Source: an uncultured Roseovarius sp.
GTDB taxonomy: Bacteria > Pseudomonadota > Alphaproteobacteria > Rhodobacterales > Rhodobacteraceae
DNA length: 64,000 nt
Reading direction: 5' to 3'
Assembly (NCBI RefSeq): GCF_947489715.1
Contig: NZ_CANLER010000007.1
Coordinates: 186,001-250,000, forward strand
Each line of letters starts with the position of its first letter. Positions within the stretch are counted from its first letter, which is position 1. Positions 26,302 to 34,758 of the stretch are shown here, piece by piece. A model generated the notes under the pieces. The model was not told where the DNA came from, made no database searches, and saw only the letters and a list, made by a program, of their open reading frames with translations. Position numbers and translations under genes: made by a program.

Positions 26302-28983
26302 ATGGCGACGCTCAACATCCTTGTTCTGGTCTGTCTGAGCTACGTGGTCCTATTGTTTGTCGTCGCCTTCGCGGCGGATCGTGCGGCATTGAGGGGACGG
26401 GGCAAATGGTTGCGCTCTCCCATTATCTACACTCTGTCGCTGTCGATCTACTGTACCGCCTGGACCTTTTACGGTGCTGTGGGCTTTGCCGCGCGCTCGG
26501 GGTTGGAATTTGTCACCATCTATCTGGGACCGACCCTGGTGATGATCGGCTGGTGGTGGGCGCTGCGCAAGATGGTGCGCGTGGGGCGCTCTCAACGCAT
26601 TACCTCGATTGCCGATCTGATCAGTTCGCGCTTTGGCAAGTCGAACACGCTGGCGGTCTTCGTCACCTTGCTGGCGGTGATTGGCACGACGCCCTATATC
26701 GCGCTGCAACTTCAGTCGGTGACGTTGTCTTTCGCGGCCTTTGCCGAAACCGGGCCCGATGTCGGTGAAGCGATAAACCGCGAAGTCACGGCGTTCTGGC
26801 TGGCGCTGGGTCTGGCGCTGTTCACCATTCTTTTCGGCACCCGCAATCTGGATGCGAATGAACGCCATCACGGTGTGGTCATGGCCATCGCGCTGGAGGC
26901 GGTGGTCAAGCTTTTTGCGCTTCTGGCTGTGGGCGTGTTCGTGGTCTGGGGCTTGTCGGGCGGTGTGTCCGAAACGCTGGCGCGAATTGATGCCTCGAAC
27001 ATTGCCAGATGGGATGTGTCGGCAAGTCGCTGGGTCGGGTTGACGGCCTTGTCAGCGGCAGCGTTTTTGTGCCTGCCCCGGATGTTCCAGGTGATGGTGG
27101 TGGAAAACGAGGATGAGGATCACCTGCGCACCGCGGCCTGGGCGTTTCCTGCTTACCTGATGCTGATGAGCCTTTTCGTGGTGCCGATCGCGGTGGTCGG
27201 GCTTGACCTTCTGGAGGGGACGAACCCGGACCTCTTCGTGCTTAGTCTGCCGTTGTCGCAGGGGCAGGATGGCTTGGCGATATTGTCGTTCCTCGGCGGT
27301 TTCTCTTCGGCCACGTCGATGGTGATCGTGGCGGCGATTGCGCTGAGCACGATGGTGTCGAACCATATCGTGATGCCGATCTGGCTGAACATGACTGGTG
27401 GCAATGCGGTGATGTCGGGTGATGTGCGGCAGGTGGCCCTGTTGGCGCGGCGGCTGTCAATCGCCGGGGTGGTGTTGCTGGGCTACCTCTATTTCCGGAT
27501 CTCCGGTGGTGGCACGGCGCTGGCCAAGATCGGACTGGTGTCCTTTGCCGGTGTGGCACAGTTTCTACCGGCACTTCTGGGCGGATTGTTCTGGCGTGGG
27601 GCGACGCGTGCGGGGGCGATGGCAGGCTTGGTCATCGGCTCTCTGGTCTGGCTGTACAGCCTCTTTCTGCCAAGTTTTGGCACCGGGACGATCCTGTCGG
27701 ATGCAATCATGCATGACGGGCTTTGGGGTCTCAGCTGGTTGCGGCCACAGGCGCTATTCGGGTCCGAGGGGATGGACCCGCTGGTTCATGCGGTGATGTG
27801 GTCGATGCTGCTGAACACGGCCGGGTTTATCACTGTTTCGCTGCTCAGTTTTCCTAAGCCGATAGAACGGCTGCAGGGGGCGCAATTCGTCAACGTCTAC
27901 GATCATTCACCGACCACGGGTGGTTGGACCGGTGGGCTGGCCCAGACCGAAGATCTGCTGATCATGGCCCAGCGGATCATGGGGTCGACGCAGGCGCAGG
28001 CATTTTTCGCCAGCGCCGCCGGGCGGCAGGGGATTGGGGGCTATCTGCCCGAGCCCTCGCCGGATTTCCTGCAATCGCTTGAACGCGAGCTTTCCGGCTC
28101 GGTCGGGGCAGCGGCGGCCCATGCGATGGTAGGTCAGATCGTGGGCGGGGCGTCGGTCTCGGTCGAGGATCTGATGGCGGTGGCGGATGAGACGGCGCAG
28201 ATCATGGAATATTCCAGCAAGCTGGAGGCGAAATCGACCGAGCTGACCCGCACCGCGCGGCAATTGCGCGAGGCCAACGAGAAGCTGACACAACTGTCAC
28301 GGCAGAAAGATGCGTTTCTGAGCCAGGTCAGTCACGAGCTGCGCACGCCGATGACGTCGATCCGGGCGTTTTCGGAAATTCTGCGCGATGCCGATGGGTT
28401 GCAGGCGGAGGAGGCGGGCAAATATGCCTCGGTCATCCATGACGAGGCGATCCGGTTGACGCGATTGCTGGATGACCTTCTTGATCTGAGTGTGCTGGAG
28501 AACGGTCAGGTAAGCCTGAATGTGCAAACCGGCACGCTTGGGGATTTGCTGGACCGGGCCGAGGCGGCAGCAGGTGGCAATTCGGGTGAGCTGGAGGTGC
28601 GTCGTCAGCGCGGTGACGAGGGCATAATGCTTTCGACCGATCTGGACCGGCTGGCGCAGGTTTTCATCAACCTGATCGCGAATGCGCGCAAATATTGCGA
28701 TGCGAAGACGCCGGTTCTGACGATCGAAAGTCGTTTGTCAGGTGAAATGTTGCTGGTGGATTTCATCGATAACGGAACGGGCATTCCCACCGACAAGCAG
28801 ACCGTGATTTTCGAGAAGTTTTCCCGCATCGGCGATACCAAGGCGGGAGGGGCAGGCCTGGGCCTTGCGATTTGCCGTGAAATCATGGGCCGGTTGGGCG
28901 GGCGGGTGACCTATCTGCCGGGGCAGAGCGGGGCGGCGTTTCGCGTCAGCCTGCCGGTTGAACAGCGTGTAGCCGCACAATAA
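26302..28983 (+). CDS. SSS symporter-domain hybrid sensor histidine kinase
   Basis: 893-residue protein. Residues 1 to about 490 form a sodium:solute-symporter-like domain with 12-13 hydrophobic helices. A STAC-like linker follows (about 550-640), then a coiled-coil (640-670), a HisKA domain with phospho-accepting His678 (Q-V-S-H-E-L-R-T-P), and an HATPase domain. The HATPase shows N-box N-L-I-A-N-A-R-K-Y, G1 D-N-G-T-G-I-P and G2 G-A-G-L-G-L-A. CbrA and CrbS share this layout, and CrbS controls acs in Vibrio and Pseudomonas. Proximity to acs and a ScfR gene supports acetate or short-chain-acid sensing by inference. Confidence 0.93.
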   Translation: MATLNILVLVCLSYVVLLFVVAFAADRAALRGRGKWLRSPIIYTLSLSIYCTAWTFYGAVGFAARSGLEFVTIYLGPTLVMIGWWWALRKMVRVGRSQRITSIADLISSRFGKSNTLAVFVTLLAVIGTTPYIALQLQSVTLSFAAFAETGPDVGEAINREVTAFWLALGLALFTILFGTRNLDANERHHGVVMAIALEAVVKLFALLAVGVFVVWGLSGGVSETLARIDASNIARWDVSASRWVGLTALSAAAFLCLPRMFQVMVVENEDEDHLRTAAWAFPAYLMLMSLFVVPIAVVGLDLLEGTNPDLFVLSLPLSQGQDGLAILSFLGGFSSATSMVIVAAIALSTMVSNHIVMPIWLNMTGGNAVMSGDVRQVALLARRLSIAGVVLLGYLYFRISGGGTALAKIGLVSFAGVAQFLPALLGGLFWRGATRAGAMAGLVIGSLVWLYSLFLPSFGTGTILSDAIMHDGLWGLSWLRPQALFGSEGMDPLVHAVMWSMLLNTAGFITVSLLSFPKPIERLQGAQFVNVYDHSPTTGGWTGGLAQTEDLLIMAQRIMGSTQAQAFFASAAGRQGIGGYLPEPSPDFLQSLERELSGSVGAAAAHAMVGQIVGGASVSVEDLMAVADETAQIMEYSSKLEAKSTELTRTARQLREANEKLTQLSRQKDAFLSQVSHELRTPMTSIRAFSEILRDADGLQAEEAGKYASVIHDEAIRLTRLLDDLLDLSVLENGQVSLNVQTGTLGDLLDRAEAAAGGNSGELEVRRQRGDEGIMLSTDLDRLAQVFINLIANARKYCDAKTPVLTIESRLSGEMLLVDFIDNGTGIPTDKQTVIFEKFSRIGDTKAGGAGLGLAICREIMGRLGGRVTYLPGQSGAAFRVSLPVEQRVAAQ

Positions 28984-29065
28984 ATTCCTAATCTTAAAGA
29001 ACTTCGTAACCATCTCTCTTGTAGGGTCGCGCTTACGGCAGCCAGAATGGGCAGCGGCGGAACGC

Positions 29066-30247
29066 ATGGGTATAGAAGAAAAAAAATCAATTATTCACCG
29101 CAAGGCGAAGGGTGGGCGCGATGAATTCGACGCCCGTGTCATGTCGCCTGTCAAGGCATTGCGTCTGGCACTGGCCAAGGTGGCGGACAAGATGTTCGGG
29201 CTGGCGGTGACGGTCACCACTGTTGAGCAGGTGAAGCTGCCGCATAAGGCCGTGCAGGCAGAGGTCGGGAATGACGGGTTGCTGCTGCTGCTTGACGGTG
29301 CGGCGGGCGCACGCGGTGCGGCCAAGGTCGACACACAGTTCCTGACCGCGTTGATTGAGGTACAGACAACCGGCACGGTGCGCCGTTCGGCCGGTGATGC
29401 GCGACCGGTAACACGTACGGATGCGGCCATCGTGGCGCCGCTTCTGGACGCGGTCATGCGCCGGTATGACGCGCAGTTGACCGAAGCAGATCCCAAACAT
29501 GTCGAAGAGAATTATCGCTTTGGTGACATGATCGAAGAGGCGCGCCTGTTGTCGTTGGCGCTGGAAGCGCCGGATTATGATCTTTATCGTTTGACGCTGG
29601 ATGTCGAAGATGGCGCCAAGACCGGCATTCTGAAATTGTTGCTACCACATCGCAAAGTCGTGCCTGCCAAGGAAATCAAAAGCAATCTGCATCGGGACGG
29701 TGCGGTCTGCCTTGAAAAAAGCGCGCTTGAGGCGCAGGTGGCCATGGATGCGGTCCTGTCGCGGATCAGGCTGCCGTTGAAAGAGATTTGTGAATTTGCC
29801 CCCGGTATGCTGCTGCCTCTTGATGCGGAATGCCTGGCGAAAGCCCGGCTTGTGGCAAGCGGTGGGCATGTCGTGGCACGGGTCCGGATGGGGCAGATGA
29901 ACGGTATGCGCGCAGTTCGTTTCATCGCACCCGCCAGTACTGACAAATCCAAGCCACCCGAAAAGCCAGACGAAAAACACCCCCAACTCTCCAAAGATTC
30001 AGGCATGGCACCAATCCCGGCCTTGCAGGATGACGTGCTGGAAGGGTTGGCGCAGCCAGTTCCGGATTTGCAGATGGCCGAAGACGCTTCGGCCGATTTG
30101 TCGAAGGATGCGCCGCCGCTGGAAATGGTACCCGCCATAGGCAAGGCTGCGTCTGACGACCCCGAGGCAGATGCGTCTGATGAATTAAGTACCGCAGATT
30201 TGATGCTCGCTGCTGCAGCGCTTCAGAACCACAGCGAAGATGCCTGA
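29066..30247 (+). CDS. FliM/FliN-family (SpoA-domain) flagellar motor switch-like protein
   Basis: 393-residue protein. The N-terminal half resembles FliM (A-L-R-L-A-L-A-K-V-A-D-K-M-F-G; A-L-I-E-V-Q-T-T-G-T-V; T-R-T-D-A-A-I-V-A-P). A SpoA-like C-ring segment follows (L-P-L-K-E-I-C-E-F-A-P-G-M-L-L-P-L-D, about 232-290). The last 100 residues are a Pro/Asp-rich, probably disordered tail. No other flagellar gene is visible in the window, so it is an isolated, divergent member. GCGGA lies upstream of ATG 29066. Involvement in the flagellar switch is inferred from family only. Confidence 0.8.
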   Translation: MGIEEKKSIIHRKAKGGRDEFDARVMSPVKALRLALAKVADKMFGLAVTVTTVEQVKLPHKAVQAEVGNDGLLLLLDGAAGARGAAKVDTQFLTALIEVQTTGTVRRSAGDARPVTRTDAAIVAPLLDAVMRRYDAQLTEADPKHVEENYRFGDMIEEARLLSLALEAPDYDLYRLTLDVEDGAKTGILKLLLPHRKVVPAKEIKSNLHRDGAVCLEKSALEAQVAMDAVLSRIRLPLKEICEFAPGMLLPLDAECLAKARLVASGGHVVARVRMGQMNGMRAVRFIAPASTDKSKPPEKPDEKHPQLSKDSGMAPIPALQDDVLEGLAQPVPDLQMAEDASADLSKDAPPLEMVPAIGKAASDDPEADASDELSTADLMLAAAALQNHSEDA

Positions 30248-30425
30248 GCCTCTGGCGCGAAAGGCGCATTTACAAGCCAACTGCCAGAGTGAGTAACGCT
30301 GCGCATTCGATTGGACTTGTTCAGTACGGATAACTGCAATTTTGTACATCGTGGAAAGCAGTGGGAACCAACGGTCGAGATCCTTCGCCCTGCCTGAAAA
30401 TGTGGCTCCGTACGCCAAGTCAGGA

Positions 30426-30448
30426 AAATTCCGCCCCCCATCGGGGCG
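30426..30448 (-). terminator. Probable terminator of the metallo-hydrolase gene
   Basis: CGCCCC (30432-30437) pairs with GGGGCG (30443-30448) around a 5-base loop. On the minus strand a short AATTTTCC tract follows. It lies 26 bases after the stop of the gene at 30474. The rest of 30248-30473 holds nothing recognisable. Confidence 0.45.
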
Positions 30449-30473
30449 TGGCGCCTTTTCTATACAATTGTCG

Positions 30474-31337
30474 TCAAAGCTTGTTGACCGGAACCTTAAG
30501 GAAAACATCTCCGTCTTCATCGGCGGGTGGCATCTTGCCGGCGCGCATATTGATCTGAAGCGAGGGGATGATCAGCTTGGGCATCGGCAGCGTGGCATCG
30601 CGAGTATCGCGCATTTCCACAAAATCCTTGCAAGAGGTGCCGCCGCCCACATGAACATTGCGTGCCTTTTGTTCGCCAACGGTTGTTTCCCAGGCGAATT
30701 CATCGCGCCCCGGAGCCTTGTAGTCGTGGCCCACGAAAATCCGTGTCTCATCCGGCAAGGCCAAGATTTTCTGGATCGAGTTGAACAGCAGTTCCGACGA
30801 TCCCCCGGGGAAATCGCAGCGCGCGGTGCCGAAATCCGGCATGAAGAGCGTGTCACCGACAAAAGCGGCCTCGCCGATCACGTAGGTTAGGCAGGCGGGT
30901 GTGTGGCCGGGCGTATGCAGCACGTCGCCACGAAGTTGGCCGATGTGAAAGCTGTCGCCCTCCACAAAAAGCTGATCGAATTGTGAACCATCGCGCTGGA
31001 ACTCGGTGCCCTCATTGAAAACCTTGCCAAAGGTATCCTGCACGTCGCGAATCCGGTCGCCGATCCCGATTTTGCCGCCAAGACGCTCTTGTATATACGG
31101 CGCGGCCGAGAGGTGATCGGCATGGACATGGCTTTCAAGAAGCCATTTCAACTCGTAATCATGACCGCTGATATGTTCGATGATCCGGTCTGCTGACCTG
31201 GTATCGGTCCGGCCCGAGGCGTAGTCGAAATCCAGCACCGAGTCGATGACCGCGCAGGCACTGCCCTGCGGGTCGCGCACAACATAGGAAATGGTGTTGG
31301 TGGCATCGTCGAAAAAGGCCGTTACGTCTGGTGACAT
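30474..31337 (-). CDS. Metallo-beta-lactamase-fold hydrolase, persulfide dioxygenase-like (ETHE1/Blh type)
   Basis: 287-residue MBL-fold protein. Metal ligands are visible as His70-x-His72-x-Asp74-His75, His145 in T-P-G-H-T, Asp162 in F-V-G-D-T-L-F, and a His in V-G-H-D-Y. The D-F-G-T-A-R-C-D-F-P-G-G-S segment resembles the persulfide-dioxygenase/Blh branch, which oxidises glutathione persulfide with one iron. Sulfur chemistry is inferred. The frame opens at 31352, but Met6 (31337) has GAGGA five bases upstream and gives a cleaner start. An FNR-type box lies about 60-75 bases before it. Confidence 0.85.
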   Translation of the reverse strand: MSPDVTAFFDDATNTISYVVRDPQGSACAVIDSVLDFDYASGRTDTRSADRIIEHISGHDYELKWLLESHVHADHLSAAPYIQERLGGKIGIGDRIRDVQDTFGKVFNEGTEFQRDGSQFDQLFVEGDSFHIGQLRGDVLHTPGHTPACLTYVIGEAAFVGDTLFMPDFGTARCDFPGGSSELLFNSIQKILALPDETRIFVGHDYKAPGRDEFAWETTVGEQKARNVHVGGGTSCKDFVEMRDTRDATLPMPKLIIPSLQINMRAGKMPPADEDGDVFLKVPVNKL

Positions 31338-31397
31338 GCGTTCCTCGTTCATGTGGATGGTGTCAGATGATGTATATCCCGAATTGAAACGGCAGGA

Positions 31398-31411
31398 TTG
31401 ACCTGTGTCAA
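31398..31411 (-). promoter_or_regulatory. FNR/CRP-family binding box
   Basis: TTGAC-CTGT-GTCAA is a perfect 5-4-5 dyad matching the FnrL/Dnr-type consensus TTGAY-N4-RTCAA. Its centre is 67 bases upstream of the metallo-hydrolase ATG, suggesting oxygen- or NO-responsive control of that gene. Confidence 0.65.
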
Positions 31412-31768
31412 GGTGACCCTGCGGTTACTGGGGCAGATTACGGGCCGGTGGAGGTCTATCATAGTCTGTTCCGAGCCGTGCCGCGAAGTGTCTGTGTGCA
31501 AAGTGATTGTTCTGAGTCGGCCGAAATGCCCGAATCTCTTCTGATCGGATTTGGTGAGGTGCCGGGATTTCTGCCGTGTTCAAACCTTGGGATGGGCATT
31601 TTTCCGCCGAGCAACTTGTTGTTCTAACTGTCATAATCTTGTGAAAAAGCCATGCAATACTCGTTTAGACGCCGTTAACTTTTGGATGGTTCACTCGATG
31701 GATTGTTCGGCTGGAAAAATGAGACAAATACCGCTATGGTTGTATAAAAAAGCCTGGGAGATACTATT
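31412..31768. other. Non-coding stretch upstream of a small gene
   Basis: No convincing gene or RNA structure. It must hold the promoter of the 69-residue gene at 31769. A TATAAA-like element lies in the last 30 bases, but I cannot pair it with a good -35. Confidence 0.4.
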
Positions 31769-31978
31769 ATGACAAATCTGAATTCACGCCTCGACCTGCT
31801 GATAAGTAAAATCAAGCAGGAGAGCCCAAGTGCCCGGTTCCGGTTGCAGCCCCAACTGAACCGTCTGATCAGCGAATTCGAGGCAGAGGGCAGGACGGTA
31901 AGACGCGACACCCGGTTGCTGAACGAAGAATTGCAGAACGAGGCAATTGAAGCTCAGTTTGACAATATGCCGGTCTGA
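31769..31978 (+). CDS. Small hypothetical protein (69 aa)
   Basis: Soluble, strongly helical small protein without Cys, signal peptide or membrane segment. Hydrophobic residues recur in a heptad-like pattern (L-D-L-L-I-S-K-I; L-N-R-L-I-S-E-F; L-L-N-E-E-L). The middle is basic and the C-terminus acidic (E-A-I-E-A-Q-F-D). GGGAG lies about ten bases upstream of the ATG at 31769. The FadJ-like gene follows 89 bases downstream in the same direction. It could form a small oligomer or bind a partner. No function is assigned. Confidence 0.7.
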   Translation: MTNLNSRLDLLISKIKQESPSARFRLQPQLNRLISEFEAEGRTVRRDTRLLNEELQNEAIEAQFDNMPV

Positions 31979-32067
31979 GCGCCATTGCCCGGCGCTTGCG
32001 TGAGCCTGAAATCTTCGTAGTAATTGTCCCAGTTCGGTAGCAATGTCACAAACTGGGAGGGCTGGTG

Positions 32068-34092
32068 ATGATCGAGGTGCATCACGAACGGCGGGCGGGC
32101 GTTGCGATCCTGACGCTGGACAGGCCCGTGGCGAATGCGCTGGCCCCCTCGTTGCGTGCCGCCTTGAGCCTGACATTGGATGCGGCAATCGCGGATGATG
32201 AGGTGCAGGCCATCGTGCTGCACAGCGCGGGTTCAGACTTCTCGACGGGTGTGGATGTTGCGGAATATGACACGCCACCCCAAGCCCCCTGGATCAATGA
32301 TCTGTGCCTCAAGATCGAAAATTCCCCGAAACCGGTTGTTGCGGCGCTGCATGGCGCGGCGTTGGGCGGCGGGTTCGAGCTGGCGCTGGCCGCACATATG
32401 CGTGTCGCGTCCGAAGGCGCGCGGGTGGCGTTGCCGGACATCAAGCTGGGCCTTGTGCCCGGCGGTGGTGCCACGCAGCGCATCCCGAGGATGGCGGGGG
32501 CGCAGGTTGCGCTGGAACTGATGCTGTCGGGTCAGATGCTGGATGTCGCCGACCCGCGTCTGAAACGGATCATCGACAAGATCGTGCCCGGCCCGTCTGT
32601 CGAGGCTGCGGTGGCGGCGGCGCTGGAACTGGCGGCGGCTGGAAAATGGGCGAGGGCACGGGATCGTTTCGCCGGATTGTCCGACCCGCTAACCTATCAG
32701 AAATCCGTGGCAGAAGTGATGGGCAAACTGCGCCAGAAGGATTCGGCCGAGGCCGATATCGTGCGCTGTGTCGAAGCGGCGCAATTACTGCCCTATGAGC
32801 GTGGTCTGGAAATGGAGCGCGTGACGTTTGAAGATCGTCGTAATGCGCCGGTCGCGCGCGCGCGCCGCCATATCCTGACGGCTGAACGCCGGGCGATGAT
32901 CATGCCCGAACGCTCGACCGGGCAGGCGCGGGACGTGACGGAAGTATTAATCCCCGGCAGCAGCGCATTGGTGATCGAACTGGCAGTTGCCTGTCTGGAT
33001 GCCGGGTTGCGGGTCACGCTGATGGCCGAGGATGTGGCGGCAACAGATACGGTGCGTAGCCGGATTGGCGGTATTTACGACGGTGCTGTGTCGCGCGAGG
33101 TCATGACTGCCGAAATCCGTGACAATGTCATGTCGCGTCTTGCAGCGGCCTGGCCGGACGAAGCCTTGGCGCGCACCGATTTGGTCTTGGACACCGGAGA
33201 GGTCGATCTGCGTGCACATGGCGCGTCTTTGAACCCTGCCGCGGTCTGGGCACCGGTGACATCGGGTGGGCCGATGCCGGTCACCGTGCCGAATGATATT
33301 GGCGGGCGACAGGTGGATCTGAGGGTCTACCGACCCGCATTGAGCACGAAGCTGGTCGAACTTTGCGTGCCGCCCGGGGCAACGGCCGATGCGGCTGTGA
33401 CTGTCGCCCAGTTTTTCAGCCGCATGGGGCATACCGTGATCCGTTGCGAATGTGTGGAGGGGCTGGTGGGCGGCAACATGTCGGCGGCGCTATATTCTGC
33501 GGCGCTGGTGCTGGCCGGGGCAGGGGCATCGCCCTACCGGATTGATGCCGGTGCGCGGGCGCTTGGGTTTGCACGTGGGCCTTTCCAATTGATGGATATC
33601 GACGGTTTACCCACTGTGGTCGAGCGATTGAACGCCCGGGCGGTGGGCGGGGGCATTGTCGATCTTGGCTTGCTGACCGACCGGATCGCACAGGGCGCGG
33701 GCGGCCGGGCGGCCGGCAAAGGGTTCTACCTCTATGACGAAAAAGGGGCTCATCCCGACATGGGTCTGCCAGCGAAATCCGGCGAGGTCGGAGAGTGGTT
33801 TGAACCGCAGCTTGGCGCCGCGTTGCAGGCGGTGCTGGTGAATGAGGCGGCGCGGCTTTTGTCCGCACCGGTGGTCCAGCGGGCATCGGACATAGATGTC
33901 GTGATGGTTGGGGCCTTTGGGTTTGATCGTGGTCGTGGCGGGCCGTTGTTTCAGGCAGAGTTGCAGGGGCTGTTCGGCGTTATGAAGGACATGCAGCGAT
34001 GTGCCGGCCTTTCGACCGCGCTGTGGCATCCGCATCAGATGATCGGCGATCTGGTCAAGAATGGGGAAGGCTTTTTTGGCCGTCACGGCTGA
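32068..34092 (+). CDS. FadJ-like enoyl-CoA hydratase / 3-hydroxyacyl-CoA dehydrogenase fusion with degenerate dehydrogenase
   Basis: 674-residue fusion. The N-terminal crotonase domain (1 to about 200) keeps the oxyanion loop A-A-L-G-G-G-F-E-L with its Glu, but the second catalytic Glu is Asp in L-P-D-I-K-L-G. The following dehydrogenase part lacks the Rossmann G-x-G-x-x-G (it reads I-P-G-S-S-A). The H-F-F-S-P-A catalytic His motif is R-V-Y-R-P-A. The C-terminal 3HCDH helices (E-G-L-V-G-G-N-M; G-F-A-R-G-P-F-Q-L-M-D) remain. It is probably a beta-oxidation paralogue with altered or lost dehydrogenase activity. Start chosen at ATG 32068, seven bases after GGGAGG. Confidence 0.85.
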   Translation: MIEVHHERRAGVAILTLDRPVANALAPSLRAALSLTLDAAIADDEVQAIVLHSAGSDFSTGVDVAEYDTPPQAPWINDLCLKIENSPKPVVAALHGAALGGGFELALAAHMRVASEGARVALPDIKLGLVPGGGATQRIPRMAGAQVALELMLSGQMLDVADPRLKRIIDKIVPGPSVEAAVAAALELAAAGKWARARDRFAGLSDPLTYQKSVAEVMGKLRQKDSAEADIVRCVEAAQLLPYERGLEMERVTFEDRRNAPVARARRHILTAERRAMIMPERSTGQARDVTEVLIPGSSALVIELAVACLDAGLRVTLMAEDVAATDTVRSRIGGIYDGAVSREVMTAEIRDNVMSRLAAAWPDEALARTDLVLDTGEVDLRAHGASLNPAAVWAPVTSGGPMPVTVPNDIGGRQVDLRVYRPALSTKLVELCVPPGATADAAVTVAQFFSRMGHTVIRCECVEGLVGGNMSAALYSAALVLAGAGASPYRIDAGARALGFARGPFQLMDIDGLPTVVERLNARAVGGGIVDLGLLTDRIAQGAGGRAAGKGFYLYDEKGAHPDMGLPAKSGEVGEWFEPQLGAALQAVLVNEAARLLSAPVVQRASDIDVVMVGAFGFDRGRGGPLFQAELQGLFGVMKDMQRCAGLSTALWHPHQMIGDLVKNGEGFFGRHG

Positions 34093-34100
34093 GGCGTGGA

Positions 34101-34316
34101 TCAGGTCAGCAGAATGCCCACGACCACCAGCATCAGCCCGGTCATCGACAAAAACAGCGCGCCGGTATTCAGCGGCACGATCTTTTGCAGCTTTGCGCGC
34201 ATAGCGTCGTCATCCAGTCCAGCCTTGCGTGCCTTCCAGACCGTGACGATGCACCAGATCAGCCCTGCCAGTCCCAGCAGCGATACAAAGGCACCAAGCC
34301 AGACAAGTGCTTCCAT
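34101..34316 (-). CDS. Small two-helix membrane protein
   Basis: 71-residue protein with two hydrophobic helices (about residues 3-23 and 47-69). They are joined by a basic loop (W-K-A-R-K-A-G-L-D-D-D-A-M-R-A-K-L-Q-K). No family was recognised. The frame opens with GTG at 34337, but ATG 34316 has AAGGA about nine bases upstream. It converges with the FadJ-like gene, whose stop is eight bases away. Confidence 0.72.
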   Translation of the reverse strand: MEALVWLGAFVSLLGLAGLIWCIVTVWKARKAGLDDDAMRAKLQKIVPLNTGALFLSMTGLMLVVVGILLT

Positions 34317-34377
34317 CTTCGTATTCCTTTGACCCACGGTCCATTAACGCACTGCGCCTACTGGATGCAGGCTAAAA

Positions 34378-34413
34378 CTGCAAGATGCGTGCGCTGCAAG
34401 TTGCGCCTTGCAG
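34378..34413 (+). repeat. CTGCAAG direct and inverted repeats upstream of gapR
   Basis: CTGCAAG occurs at 34378-34384 and 34394-34400, and its reverse complement CTTGCAG at 34407-34413. The last two form a 7-6-7 dyad. The group lies 50-90 bases before the gapR ATG and may be an operator or a leader hairpin. Confidence 0.5.
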
Positions 34414-34464
34414 TGCCTGGGGGACAGCGGTAGTCAGTGACTTCTATTCAAGCGGAGGCGGGCC

Positions 34465-34722
34465 ATGAACGATATGACATCAGACGCAACTTACCGGGTA
34501 ACGGCGGATGAATTGCGCCAGTTCATCGAGCGGTTCGAGCGGCTTGAGGCCGAAAAGAAAGACATCGCCGAGCAGCAAAAAGAGGTGATGGCCGAGGCCA
34601 AGGCGCGCGGATATGACACCAAGGTTCTGCGCAAGGTCGTGGCGCTGCGCAAACGTGACAAGGACGACATCGCCGAGGAAGAGGCGGTGCTGGAGATGTA
34701 CAAGGAAGCGCTTGGGATGTAA
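34465..34722 (+). CDS. gapR: GapR-family nucleoid-associated protein (DUF2312)
   Basis: 85-residue helical protein matching DUF2312. It shows [19 protein letters not shown], then [21 protein letters not shown], and ends in A-L-G-M. GapR of Caulobacter forms a tetrameric clamp on overtwisted DNA ahead of forks and polymerases and stimulates topoisomerases. The coiled-coil N-terminal half and basic K-V-L-R-K-V-V segment are the DNA-contacting parts. Length and ending are typical. It is monocistronic, convergent with the cyclooxygenase-like gene. Confidence 0.93.
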   Translation: MNDMTSDATYRVTADELRQFIERFERLEAEKKDIAEQQKEVMAEAKARGYDTKVLRKVVALRKRDKDDIAEEEAVLEMYKEALGM

Positions 34723-34758
34723 GCGCCGCCGGGCGAATGCTTGCCTGGTCCTGCCCCA

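Noticed and set aside
31425..31634. Minus-strand 69-codon frame between the FNR box and the small gene
   Set aside because: No Shine-Dalgarno and no family resemblance; composition fits non-coding DNA.
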